Source: Fimadaptatus sp948467645 | Lineage (GTDB): Bacteria > Bacillota > Clostridia > Christensenellales > Aristaeellaceae | Length of the DNA stretch: 52,751 nt | Assembly: GCA_948467645.1 (NCBI GenBank) | Contig: CAOKFD010000015.1 | Span: forward strand, 1-52,751 | Direction of reading: 5' to 3' | Part shown: in pieces, positions 1-8,148 of the stretch | Numbering within the stretch: position 1 is the first letter of the stretch | Layout of the letters: each line of letters starts with the position of its first letter | Notes under the pieces: generated by a model | The model's input: only the letters and a program-made list of their open reading frames with translations | Database searches by the model: none | What the model was told of the DNA's origin: nothing | Program-made: the position numbers and the translations under genes

Positions 1-102
1 AAGAAATCCGAAGGCTTAGCAGCGCTAAGTCGAGCCTTGTGACGCAGAAATGGCGCAGCGACGCCCGAAATTGCGTACTCCGGAATTTTTGAGACACACT
101 CT
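1..102 (+). repeat. Miniature inverted-repeat element, copy 1 (cut by window edge)
   Basis: The right 102 bases match the last 103 bases of the full copy at 43678-43838 almost base for base, and also the copy at 33505-33666. It ends in the terminal repeat TTTTTGAGACACACTCT followed by A, so a TA dinucleotide abuts the end. The central CTTAGC-AGC-GCTAAG hairpin is present. About 58 bases of the left half lie outside the window. Confidence 0.85.
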
Positions 103-123
103 AGATCATATATATCGTAAAAC

Positions 124-155
124 AAAAAATTCCGAAGCACACATACTTCGGAATT
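124..155 (-). terminator. Rho-independent terminator of the tRNA operon
   Basis: A perfect 10-bp stem (AATTCCGAAG / CTTCGGAATT) with an 8-nt loop is followed on the minus strand by a run of six U. It sits four bases beyond the 3' end of the last tRNA-Glu. Confidence 0.9.
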
Positions 156-158
156 AAG

Positions 159-231
159 TACCTCCATGGGGATTCGAACCCCAGTTTTCGCCGTGAGAGG
201 GCGACGTCTTAGGCCACTTGACCATGGAGGC
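159..231 (-). tRNA. tRNA-Glu (anticodon CTC), copy 2 in transcription order
   Basis: The minus strand folds as a 73-nt cloverleaf: acceptor GCCTCCA/TGGAGGT (closing G-U pair), D arm GGTCAAGTGGCCTAAGAC, anticodon loop with CTC, and T arm GGGGTTCGAATCCCC. It closely resembles Firmicute tRNA-Glu. CCA is not encoded. It is identical to the copy at 352-424. Confidence 0.95.
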
Positions 232-235
232 AAAA

Positions 236-306
236 CTGCCGAACTAGGATTCGAACCTAGAATGAACGAGTCAGAGTCGTTAGTGTTACCGTTACACCAT
301 TCGGCA
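236..306 (-). tRNA. tRNA-Gln (anticodon CTG), copy 2 in transcription order
   Basis: The minus strand gives acceptor TGCCGAA/TTCGGCA, the D arm typical of tRNA-Gln (GGTGTAACGGTAACAC), anticodon stem AACGA/TCGTT with loop CTCTGAC (anticodon CTG) and T arm TCTAGGTTCGAATCCTAG. CCA is not encoded. It is identical to 429-499, and four bases separate it from the following tRNA-Glu. Confidence 0.95.
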
Positions 307-351
307 TTATGAAATTGTTTTGTGCCACACCCTGCAGCGATTTGGAAAAAG

Positions 352-424
352 TACCTCCATGGGGATTCGAACCCCAGTTTTCGCCGTGAGAGGGCGACGT
401 CTTAGGCCACTTGACCATGGAGGC
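352..424 (-). tRNA. tRNA-Glu (anticodon CTC), copy 1
   Basis: Same cloverleaf and sequence as 159-231, displaced by exactly 193 bases. It is the second gene of the operon read from the promoter at 544-572. Confidence 0.95.
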
Positions 425-428
425 AAAA

Positions 429-499
429 CTGCCGAACTAGGATTCGAACCTAGAATGAACGAGTCAGAGTCGTTAGTGTTACCGTTACACCATTCGGCA
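429..499 (-). tRNA. tRNA-Gln (anticodon CTG), copy 1
   Basis: Same cloverleaf and sequence as 236-306, displaced by 193 bases. It is the first gene of the four-tRNA transcript, about 40 bases downstream of the -10 box. Confidence 0.95.
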
Positions 500-543
500 T
501 TATTAAAATTTTCGTTTCGGCTCTAATCGAACCGACGAGAATT

Positions 544-572
544 ATTATAACATCTCGCGGCGCTCTTGTCAA
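544..572 (-). promoter_or_regulatory. Consensus promoter of the tRNA operon
   Basis: On the minus strand a perfect -35 (TTGACA, 567-572) and perfect -10 (TATAAT, 544-549) are 17 bases apart, as expected for a strong stable-RNA promoter. The order downstream is Gln-Glu-Gln-Glu-terminator. Confidence 0.9.
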
Positions 573-911
573 TAGGTTCAGGCGATTTTTTTGCAGATTT
601 TGAGATGTCTTTATGCCTTAAATCGCCGTCTGCCTATTCATAACCCTGTTTTGCGCGCATTGGCGCCCGTATGTGCCTATACTGTGCAATGCGTAACAGC
701 GACAATTTCCCGCCTTGCAGAAATAAACCGTCACTTAACCACCTACCGATATAAAAAACACGCCCAACGCCATCCGCGAGCCATTGTTTCAATCAGAGCG
801 CATTTCCCGTAAGAATATTTTGGAAGTCCAGCTAAAGCGGTACAAAAAAGCTGACAACTGCCTGCACATCGGCAAGTCATTTTTTCTTTTCCAAACATGC
901 TTCACGACAAG
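573..911. other. Intergenic, no gene seen; weak terminator for ogt
   Basis: No convincing coding region is seen in 573-845. Around 846-880 a minus-strand imperfect stem (TGAC..GCC / GGC..GTCA) followed by six U lies just beyond the ogt stop and probably terminates that transcript. Confidence 0.45.
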
Positions 912-1415
912 TTAGATCTTCCCATACCTTATCCCCTCCAGTTCCAGCAAAAAACGCTTGCGCTCCAGCCCGCCCGCATAGCCCGTGAGCGAACCGCCCG
1001 CTCCCAGCACGCGATGGCACGGTATGATAATCGAGATCGGATTGTGCCCCACCGCGCCGCCGACTGCGCGCGCCGCCGCGCTGCTCAGCCCGAGATCGTG
1101 CGCTATACGGCCATACGTCGTCGCCTCACCGTAAGGTACTTTGACAAGCTCGGCCCACACCTGCCTTCTGAATTCACTGCCTTGCGGATTAAGCTTAGGC
1201 ATAAAGTCCGGCCGACCGCCCGCGAAGTATTCGTCCAGCCAACGCATCGCCGCGTCGAAAGCATCGTTCTCGGCACATTCGTGCGCGCCGTCCGGCAACG
1301 TGGCGCAATCGTACTTCTGCCCTGCGAACCACAGTCCCGTCAGCGCTTCGCCGTCGCCCGCCAGCGTTATCATGCCCAATGGCGAATCAACCCGCCTGAA
1401 AAACACCTCGCCCAT
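912..1415 (-). CDS. ogt: Methylated-DNA-[protein]-cysteine S-methyltransferase
   Basis: A suicide DNA-repair protein that transfers the methyl group of O6-methylguanine or O4-methylthymine to its own cysteine. The C-terminal half holds the family signature IIPCHRVLGAGGSLTGYAGG with the acceptor cysteine in PCHR, preceded by the winged-helix segment SEFRRQVWAELVKVPYGEATTY. I chose the ATG at 1415 (MGEVFF, 167 aa, normal for the family), with GTGAGG about 10 bases upstream. The longer frame to 1496 would overlap tadA and adds residues unlike the family. It is last in a histidine phosphatase-tadA-ogt operon, 38 bases after tadA. Confidence 0.93.
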   Translation of the reverse strand: MGEVFFRRVDSPLGMITLAGDGEALTGLWFAGQKYDCATLPDGAHECAENDAFDAAMRWLDEYFAGGRPDFMPKLNPQGSEFRRQVWAELVKVPYGEATTYGRIAHDLGLSSAAARAVGGAVGHNPISIIIPCHRVLGAGGSLTGYAGGLERKRFLLELEGIRYGKI

Positions 1416-1453
1416 CGAATTATACCTCACATTCCCGATTTGTTCTGCGCACA

Positions 1454-1921
1454 TCAGCGATGCGCGCGCAGGAATTCGCCTATCACGCCCGCGCATTCGG
1501 CCTCCAGCACGCCGCCCGTCGCGGGCACGAACGCGTTGAACGCCGGGTCTTCGGTCAGACGGTACACGCTGCCGCAGCAGCCACGCTCCGCGTCATACGC
1601 CCCGAACCACACGCGCCCCACGCGCGCATTAAGTATCGCACCCGCGCACATCGGGCAGGGTTCGAGCGTCACGAACAGCTCGCAGTCGCTCAAGCGCCAA
1701 TCGCCCGCCTGCGCCGCCGCCGCGCGCAGCGCCAGCACTTCGGCGTGCGCCGTCGGGTCGGACGTGGCTTCGCGCAGGTTGTATGCGCGCGCAATCACTT
1801 CATCGCCGCGCACCATGACCGCGCCCACCGGGAACTCGCCCGCCGCAAGCGCCGCCCGCGCCTGCTCCAGCGCCATGCGCATGAAGCGTTCGGCGCGCTC
1901 ATCGCACTTGATGCAGTTCAT
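1454..1921 (-). CDS. tadA: tRNA-specific adenosine deaminase
   Basis: Deaminates A34 to inosine in tRNA-Arg(ACG), allowing decoding of CGN codons; this genome uses CGC heavily. The protein (155 aa, usual length) has the zinc deaminase signature: HAE at about residue 59 (catalytic Glu) and PCPMCAGAI with both zinc cysteines at about 93-96, within the FVTLEPCPMCAG context typical of TadA. It starts 13 bases after the histidine phosphatase stop, so the two are surely co-transcribed. Confidence 0.93.
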   Translation of the reverse strand: MNCIKCDERAERFMRMALEQARAALAAGEFPVGAVMVRGDEVIARAYNLREATSDPTAHAEVLALRAAAAQAGDWRLSDCELFVTLEPCPMCAGAILNARVGRVWFGAYDAERGCCGSVYRLTEDPAFNAFVPATGGVLEAECAGVIGEFLRAHR

Positions 1922-1934
1922 GCCTCAACACCGC

Positions 1935-2885
1935 CTATACTTTCAGCGTCAGATTCGGGTCGTCCGCAGGTATGTCCAGCGGCGCGGACGCATCGATTCG
2001 CGCAGCCAGTTCCAGTTTAAGGTCGCGTTTAGTCACAAACTCATACGTCAGCGGCATCGCCGTATGCGGATGTTCAGTCACATCGTCCGGGCGCACTTCC
2101 TCGGCTATGCGGTACAGATAGCCCGGCCGCGTGCCGTCGTGTTCGAGCTTAGAGTCGGTGTTAAGCACCACATGCTCGGGCTTATGCGAAAACGCCTCGG
2201 CCAGCGGGCGTACGCGCGTGATGGTCGAGCCTGCGCGCAGTGTGGTAAGCTGCTCTGGCGAACCGTGCCACCAGCTGAATATGCTGTCGTCGTGATGATA
2301 CCTGTCGCCAAACACGCGTATGTCGTACCTGCCCGCGTCGATGTCGATCTGGCACATGCAGCACGACGGCATGGACATTTGCGAGTCCCGGCTTGCAAGT
2401 CCCAGCACGTTTTGGCGTATTGTGCGCAGCGCGATCGCGTGCGTAACGACCAGATACGTTCCCTCGCGCGCGGCCATGTCGTTTAGAAAGGCGCGCGTGC
2501 GTTTAAGCAGCGCGTCGTATGTCTCGCCGCCGCGTATTTCCATGTATCGGTTGGGATCCTGCCAGAACCAGTCGAAATCGATGGGATAGCGCTGCTCTAT
2601 CGTGCGCATGTCCTCGCCTTCCCAGCGGCCCAAATCCAGCTCCTTAAGGCGCTCATCCTCTATTATGGGCAAATTTCGCCCCTCGGTTATCAGGCGCGCA
2701 GTGGCTGCGGCGCGCCCCAGCGGGCTTGTAAACACGCCGTCGATATGCGTATTTTGGAGCCGCACGCCCAGCCTGCGCGCCAGCTCGCGGCCAGTCGCAG
2801 TCAGCGGCGAATCCTGCTGACCCTGCATCTTATGCAAAGTATTCCATTCGGTCTGGCCGTGGCGCACTATAATCAGTCTCGTCAT
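1935..2885 (-). CDS. Histidine phosphatase family protein with C-terminal extension
   Basis: The N-terminal ~200 residues form a phosphoglycerate-mutase-like phosphatase domain. The phosphohistidine motif RHGQTEWN is at residues 8-15, followed by QGQQDSPLTATGRELARRLG, the acid/base Glu region (LKELDLGRWEG) and the second catalytic His in VVTHAIALR. Family members are usually about 200-240 aa. This one has 316 aa, with about 110 extra C-terminal residues that I do not recognise; they contain acidic stretches and no obvious membrane segment. The substrate cannot be inferred. It is first gene of the tadA-ogt operon; the start is the ATG at 2885. Confidence 0.85.
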   Translation of the reverse strand: MTRLIIVRHGQTEWNTLHKMQGQQDSPLTATGRELARRLGVRLQNTHIDGVFTSPLGRAAATARLITEGRNLPIIEDERLKELDLGRWEGEDMRTIEQRYPIDFDWFWQDPNRYMEIRGGETYDALLKRTRAFLNDMAAREGTYLVVTHAIALRTIRQNVLGLASRDSQMSMPSCCMCQIDIDAGRYDIRVFGDRYHHDDSIFSWWHGSPEQLTTLRAGSTITRVRPLAEAFSHKPEHVVLNTDSKLEHDGTRPGYLYRIAEEVRPDDVTEHPHTAMPLTYEFVTKRDLKLELAARIDASAPLDIPADDPNLTLKV

Positions 2886-2951
2886 AAGTACATTTTCCTT
2901 TTTTAGTCATTTACGGGCGGCAGGCATGTACCGATCTGACTTATAAACCAA

Positions 2952-2989
2952 CGAAAACGTCAGAGTTCTTCCGAAGTCCGACGTTTTCG
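2952..2989 (-). terminator. Terminator-like hairpin after the nitroreductase gene
   Basis: A perfect 10-bp inverted repeat CGAAAACGTC / GACGTTTTCG with an 18-base loop lies just beyond the stop at 3046 and before the phosphatase gene. There is no long U run, so termination is probable but not certain. Confidence 0.55.
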
Positions 2990-3045
2990 CATAAGCCCAG
3001 CCTTACATATCAGCCCAAACCCATTCAACCGGTGTGCTTGCCTGT

Positions 3046-3801
3046 TTATAAGTTTTCGGTAACGATCGTCGCCACATAGCCGGTTCCGCGCGGCGCTTTA
3101 AGCGCGTCCTGCTGCGAATGCTCGATATGAGCCGCACCGCACTGCGCACGGGCAGTTAGCAATATATGCGACATAACTATGCCCATGTCGATCTCGCTCA
3201 GCCGCCGGAATGCATCCAGCCCGCTGTGTTCGACGCAGCATATTATGCGCCCGCCCTCGATTGCGAACTGCCACGGCTGACGGTTCATCGCCGACGGCGC
3301 AAGGCGCGCACTTTCGAGTATGACGCGCATTTTTTCGTTCAGTTCAGCGTCGCATATCTTGTCCAGCCGCTTGCGCTTAAACTCGGACGTGCTCGTGCGC
3401 GTTAGTGGTTCGGCCGGATTGCCGCAGCTCATTATGATTATAGGCTCCAGTCCGCGCTCGTCCGGGTTTGCGCCGCTTATATGCGTCGCGCCCAGATAGC
3501 ATGTGCCCACGCCCAGTTCGGTCAGCTTGAGCGAAATCTGCTCCAGTATGAACCCGGCGTTTATGCGCCCCTCGCGCGTGGGGCGGCCCCAGTACGCGAT
3601 ATAGCGCGGCGCTTTTATGAAGTACATGCCGCCCAGCTTTGCGTCGCCGCCCAGCAGTTGTATATCGCAGTCCGCATCCGCGCCCTGTGCATAAACGTCC
3701 GCCCAGCCGCGCCAGGAGGCGAACACACTCAGCGCCGCCTCCCCGATGTCATTATTTCTGTAACGCCGTATCGACTTGCGCAAATATATCTGCTTTTCCA
3801 T
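3046..3801 (-). CDS. Nitroreductase family protein
   Basis: Flavin-dependent oxidoreductase of the nitroreductase fold (251 aa). It resembles the TM1586-type subfamily in which two half-domains follow each other: an N-terminal half starting YLRKSIRRY and a C-terminal half with ARLAPSAMNRQPWQF, the usual FMN-contacting segment. The ATG at 3801 has GGAGG about 10 bases upstream. It follows the isomerase-like gene by 38 bases on the same strand and is the last gene before the hairpin at 2952-2989. The physiological substrate is unknown. Confidence 0.82.
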   Translation of the reverse strand: MEKQIYLRKSIRRYRNNDIGEAALSVFASWRGWADVYAQGADADCDIQLLGGDAKLGGMYFIKAPRYIAYWGRPTREGRINAGFILEQISLKLTELGVGTCYLGATHISGANPDERGLEPIIIMSCGNPAEPLTRTSTSEFKRKRLDKICDAELNEKMRVILESARLAPSAMNRQPWQFAIEGGRIICCVEHSGLDAFRRLSEIDMGIVMSHILLTARAQCGAAHIEHSQQDALKAPRGTGYVATIVTENL

Positions 3802-3839
3802 AAAAAAGTACAGCCTCCATTCGCGCGATGCGCGCAGAA

Positions 3840-4703
3840 TTACGCCTGACCCAGCAGCTTCTTGAGGAATGCAACCGCCAGCTTGATGTCAGCCGTGGGA
3901 TCGGCGCCGCACTCGCGCTCGATGGTGAAGAAGCCCTTGTAGCCGGTCTCGTTCAGCGCCTTGATGTAGCCGTCCCAGTTTACATCGCCCTCGCCCAGCG
4001 GTACTTCTTCAAAGTAGTCGCCCAGCTTCTGCAGATCCTCTATACCGCCTTCGCAGAATATGCCATAGACTTCCTCGCCGCCCATGAACTTGTAGATCTT
4101 GCCGTCCTTGGCATGGGTATGCAGTATGTGACCGGCCAGCGTACGTACGCCCTCGGCCGCGTCAACATCCATAACCATCTTGAGGTTAGCGGGGTCGAAA
4201 TTGATGCCGATGTTGGTGCCGCCGATGTCGGTCAGGAAGCGCTTGAGGGTTTCGGGAGTCTCGGGGCCGGTCTCGATGGCCAGACGGCAGCCGGTTTCCT
4301 TGCCCAGCTTGTCGATGCGCTGCATGGCCTCGACCATCACCGGGTAGCGCGGATGCGCGGGATCGGCTGGCACGCGGCCAATGTGGTTGGTCAGGACGGT
4401 GCAGTCCATCTCGGTGCACAGGTCGAACATGCGCTTTACTTCGTCGATGCGCCATTCGTCGTTTTCTGCCTTGCCCTCAAACGCGTGGCCGCCCAAGTCG
4501 CCGCACATCGCGCTGATTACCAGACCGCAGTCGCGCGCCTTTTTGAGTATGTCGCGACGGTATTCAGGAGTCCAGGTGTTTTCGCACGCACCGCGGCCGC
4601 CTACATACACCTGTACAGCCGCCGCGCCCACCTGCGCCGCCATCTCCAGACCCTTGGATACGCCCATATTAAAGGATTCCGCCATTACACCTATGCGATT
4701 CAT
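3840..4703 (-). CDS. Sugar phosphate isomerase/epimerase (xylose isomerase-like TIM barrel)
   Basis: A 287-aa AP-endonuclease-2/IolE-type TIM barrel. Metal-site motifs typical of the family are visible: CRLAIETGPE (Glu), IGINFDPANL (Asp), ILHTHAKDG (His-x-His) and FFTIERECG (C-terminal Glu). Such proteins isomerise or epimerise keto-sugars, often in inositol or sugar-acid pathways with Gfo/Idh/MocA dehydrogenases, which occur here at 8.1-10.5 kb and 15.7 kb. The RBS CGGAGG precedes the ATG at 4703. It lies only 26 bases after the HPr-like gene, so it may be read through from the murB operon. Confidence 0.85.
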   Translation of the reverse strand: MNRIGVMAESFNMGVSKGLEMAAQVGAAAVQVYVGGRGACENTWTPEYRRDILKKARDCGLVISAMCGDLGGHAFEGKAENDEWRIDEVKRMFDLCTEMDCTVLTNHIGRVPADPAHPRYPVMVEAMQRIDKLGKETGCRLAIETGPETPETLKRFLTDIGGTNIGINFDPANLKMVMDVDAAEGVRTLAGHILHTHAKDGKIYKFMGGEEVYGIFCEGGIEDLQKLGDYFEEVPLGEGDVNWDGYIKALNETGYKGFFTIERECGADPTADIKLAVAFLKKLLGQA

Positions 4704-4729
4704 AGTATACCTCCGTAATAATAGATTGC

Positions 4730-5005
4730 TTATTTATGCTCACAGTCCGGCTTGAATCCGGCCTGAATCAGCCTTTCAATATCGTCGAGCGCCTCGTTTT
4801 CGCGCTCGCCGTCCGCCGTGCACAGCAGCTGCTCGCCGGACATCATGCCCAGTGACAGCGCGCCCATCATCGATTTTGCGTTAACCTTCTTCTGGCCGTG
4901 CTCCAGCTCTATGCGGCACGGATACTTGCACGCCGTCTGTACCAGCAGCGCCGCCTCGTGCGAACGCAGCCCTTCCTTGTCAATGACGAACGTCCTCGTT
5001 TGCAT
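4730..5005 (-). CDS. HPr-like protein of Crh type (active-site His absent)
   Basis: A 91-aa HPr fold protein. The regulatory serine is kept (NAKSMMGALSLG, Ser45, equal to HPr Ser46). At the phosphotransfer site, where HPr has GLHARPA, this protein has GLRSHEA: Arg14 replaces the catalytic histidine. It therefore should not carry phosphate in the PTS but could be phosphorylated on serine by HPr kinase, like Bacillus Crh. Its ATG overlaps the whiA stop (TGATG), and the order rapZ-whiA-HPr-like matches the Bacillus yvcJ-yvcK-yvcL-crh neighbourhood, except that yvcK is missing. The His16 at the neighbouring position is an open question. Confidence 0.85.
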   Translation of the reverse strand: MQTRTFVIDKEGLRSHEAALLVQTACKYPCRIELEHGQKKVNAKSMMGALSLGMMSGEQLLCTADGERENEALDDIERLIQAGFKPDCEHK

Positions 5006-5961
5006 CAGGTCTCCCCCTCCTGCCGCTCTTTAAGCTTCGCGGCCAGCTCCTCTATTCTGCGCAGTCTGTGATTTATCGCCGACTTGCCCAGCGGCGGGTC
5101 AATCATGCCGCCCAGTTCCTCCAGCGTCGCGTTGCGGTTCTCCAGCCGCGCGCGCGCCACTTGCTCAAGCGCCGGCGTAAGCCGGTTAAGTCCCATGTTT
5201 TCCTCCAGCCATTCTATCGTTTCCACCTGCCGCATGGCTGCGTTTATCGCCTTATCCATGTTGGCGCTGTCGCAGTTCGTCTCGCGGTTTACGCGGTTGC
5301 GCACGGCCTTGACCACGCGCGCGCTTTCCATGCGCAAAAGCGCCTCGTGCGCGCCCATCATGCCCAGCAGCGATATGATCTGTTCGCTTTCCTTCAGGTA
5401 GACAACATACACGTTCTTTCTTTGCACCTGACGCGCGTTCAGTTCATATCTGCGTAAGAATTGCATGAACGCGCCCGCGAACGTCTCGCGGCCCGTAGCA
5501 AACTCCATGTGGTACTTGCTGGTTGGATCGGCAACCGAGCCGCAGCCCAAAAACGCGCCGCGCACAAACGCGCGCTTGCAGCACTCCCGCCCCAGCAGCC
5601 GCTCGGGCAAGCCGTTTCTGAGTGCGAACAGATACGACTTATGCACCGCGCCGCATTCGACCAGCACTTTCTCCGCGTCCGCGCCGCGCAATGTCAGGGT
5701 GTACACATTGCGCACCTTGGGATACTCGCGGCGCGACACAACGATTTCGCAGCGCGCGTTAAACGAGTCCTTTATCAGCAGGTATATGTGCCGCGCGGTC
5801 GCCGCCAGCTCGCTGGATAGTGTGAGCGCCACGCCGCCCCCGCCGGTCAGCAGCAGATTGCCGCTTGACAAAAGCATACCCGCGATTTCGGCACGCTTGC
5901 AGCAATCCTTATCCACATGCGTATGCGACAGTTCCAGTCTTACGTCCGATGAAAAGCTCAT
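5005..5961 (-). CDS. whiA: DNA-binding protein WhiA
   Basis: A conserved Gram-positive protein (318 aa) with an N-terminal LAGLIDADG-like domain and a C-terminal helix-turn-helix. Visible landmarks are FSSDVRLELSHTHVDKDCCKRAE at the start, the internal HMEFATGRETFA-like stretch, and the terminal repressor-like segment TLEELGGMIDPPLGKSAI-NHRLRRIEELA. It acts in cell-division and sporulation control in Actinobacteria and in division and chromosome segregation in Bacillus. It starts 7 bases after rapZ and overlaps the HPr-like gene by one base, so translation is coupled. Confidence 0.96.
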   Translation of the reverse strand: MSFSSDVRLELSHTHVDKDCCKRAEIAGMLLSSGNLLLTGGGGVALTLSSELAATARHIYLLIKDSFNARCEIVVSRREYPKVRNVYTLTLRGADAEKVLVECGAVHKSYLFALRNGLPERLLGRECCKRAFVRGAFLGCGSVADPTSKYHMEFATGRETFAGAFMQFLRRYELNARQVQRKNVYVVYLKESEQIISLLGMMGAHEALLRMESARVVKAVRNRVNRETNCDSANMDKAINAAMRQVETIEWLEENMGLNRLTPALEQVARARLENRNATLEELGGMIDPPLGKSAINHRLRRIEELAAKLKERQEGET

Positions 5962-5967
5962 CGATAT

Positions 5968-6870
5968 TTATCCTCCGCTCGTGCGCGAGATTATCCGCTT
6001 TTCCGCCTCGCGCGAGGCGGCCATGTCCCTGTGCTCCACCTGAACCCGATAGCCCTGCGCGCGCATGAATTCGCCCAGCGCGTCGGCCACGGCAACCGAG
6101 CGATGCTGGCCGCCGGTACAGCCCACCGCCAGCGTGAAGCGCGCGCGCCCGGTCTTTGCATACCGCGGCAGCAGAAATTCAAGCATGTCGCGCGCCTTAT
6201 CCATAAATTCATGCGCATCGCCGCCGTCCAGCACGTACCGGCGCACATCCTCGTCGCGCCCGGTGCGCGCACGCATGTCGGGCACATAATACGGGTTAGG
6301 CAGTATGCGCACGTCCAGCACCATATCCGCGTTTTCAGGCAGGCCATGTTTGAAGCCGAAGCTCATCACATCGACTTGCATTTCGCCGTCCGAAGCGTCA
6401 TCCACCTTCAGCATGTCCTCCAGCCTTGCGCGCAGTTCATCCGCCGTGAGCGCGGTCGTATCAATCACCTGGGACACGCACTGTCTGAGCGGCTCAACCG
6501 CCGTGCGTTCGCGCGCAATGGCTTCGCTAAGCGAGCAGTTGCGCGCCATCGGGTGGGCGCTGCCCGACTCCTCATACCTCTTGGCAAGGCATTCGTCGGA
6601 TGCGTCGATGAACAGCAGCATGGGCTGTGCGCCGCCCGGATGGGAAGCCTGCATGAACTGCCTTATCAGGTTTACATTGAACAGCGAACCTCCGCGCGCG
6701 TCGATTGCGACCGCGGCGCGTTCACCCTGCCTGTCAAAGCGCAGGCGGGCAAACTCATCCAGCAATTGCGGCGGCAGGTTGTCGGTGCAGAAGTAACCCA
6801 TATCCTCCATGGCCCTGAGCGCGCAGGTCTTGCCCGCGCCGGACATGCCCGTAAGTATTACAAGCTGCAT
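5968..6870 (-). CDS. rapZ: RNase adapter protein RapZ / YvcJ nucleotide-binding protein
   Basis: P-loop NTPase family protein of 300 aa. The Walker A motif GMSGAGKT is at residues 8-15, and the C-terminal domain carries the family signature CTGGQHRSVAVAD. In enterobacteria RapZ guides RNase E to GlmZ and senses glucosamine-6-phosphate; in Firmicutes the YvcJ homologue binds nucleotides and its role is less clear. It sits one base after the murB stop, linking it to cell-wall precursor synthesis, and precedes whiA. Confidence 0.96.
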   Translation of the reverse strand: MQLVILTGMSGAGKTCALRAMEDMGYFCTDNLPPQLLDEFARLRFDRQGERAAVAIDARGGSLFNVNLIRQFMQASHPGGAQPMLLFIDASDECLAKRYEESGSAHPMARNCSLSEAIARERTAVEPLRQCVSQVIDTTALTADELRARLEDMLKVDDASDGEMQVDVMSFGFKHGLPENADMVLDVRILPNPYYVPDMRARTGRDEDVRRYVLDGGDAHEFMDKARDMLEFLLPRYAKTGRARFTLAVGCTGGQHRSVAVADALGEFMRAQGYRVQVEHRDMAASREAEKRIISRTSGG

Positions 6871-6871
6871 T

Positions 6872-7801
<930 letters not shown>

Positions 7802-7831
7802 CCTATTTGCCCTCGCAATACATTTTACTTT

Positions 7832-8011
7832 TTTATGGAAAGTCAGGCCAAGTACAGGGCGGCTCTATCTGGCAGGTACAAATTCTGCAATTTGCCAGTT
7901 TAAGCCGATTACAGCTCCGTCGTGACAAACGACTTTCCATAAAGCGCCCGCTTTTCGCGCATATTGCGCGGACAGGCGTTTTCCAGACTAAGCACAGTGT
8001 GTACTCAGCCT
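7832..8011 (-). ncRNA. Candidate structured RNA in the murB leader (pseudoknot-like), family not recognised
   Basis: In the minus-strand transcript from the promoter at 8034-8062, two long helices interleave: 8011-8000 (AGGCUGAGUACA) with 7856-7845 (UGUACUUGGCCU), 12 pairs including two G-U; and 7943-7931 with 7844-7832, 13 perfect pairs. Their order a-b-a'-b' makes a pseudoknot or two exclusive folds. Between b and a' is a nested hairpin: CGGCU/AGCCG, CUGGCA/UGCCAG and AAAUU/AAUUU. Between a and b is CGCGC-AAUAU-GCGCG. The 5' arm can alternatively fold locally (CUGAG..CUUAG). There is no U tract after it. It could be a riboswitch-like leader, a free small RNA or a folded mobile element. Confidence 0.5.
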
Positions 8012-8033
8012 AGTTTATTAATCTTCTGATTAT

Positions 8034-8062
8034 ATTATATCACGTATGAGCGGCGTTTACAA
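8034..8062 (-). promoter_or_regulatory. Promoter of the murB operon and its structured leader
   Basis: On the minus strand -35 TTGTAA (8057-8062) and -10 TATAAT (8034-8039) are 17 bases apart. The predicted start near 8027 gives about 226 nt of leader before the TTG at 7801. Confidence 0.75.
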
Positions 8063-8096
8063 TGGTTTTACAGCAGGCGTGCATTTTATCCAAAAC

Positions 8097-8129
8097 GTAA
8101 AACGAGCAGCCGCGCGATTGCGGCCGCTC
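8097..8129 (-). terminator. Terminator of the Gfo/Idh/MocA gene at 8149-9192
   Basis: A GC-rich minus-strand stem GAGCGGCCGC / GCGCGGCTGCTC (a few imperfect pairs) is followed by TTTTACGTTTT. It is 20 bases beyond the stop codon. Confidence 0.7.
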
Positions 8130-8148
8130 ATTATTGCGTTTGAATTTA

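Noticed and set aside
897..2486. 529-codon plus-strand open frame opposite ogt, tadA and the phosphatase gene
   Set aside because: Arg/His/Ala-rich translation with no family features; the opposite strand carries three well-recognised genes. It is a by-product of high GC.
7832..7943. 13-bp inverted repeat ahead of murB as a simple rho-independent terminator
   Set aside because: No U tract on either strand and the arms are 86 bases apart; it is inside a transcribed leader, so a structured RNA or folded element is more likely.
7832..8027. 6S RNA as identity of the murB leader
   Set aside because: Length is similar, but the predicted pairing is interleaved rather than one long hairpin with a central bubble, and no conserved 6S sequence was recognised.
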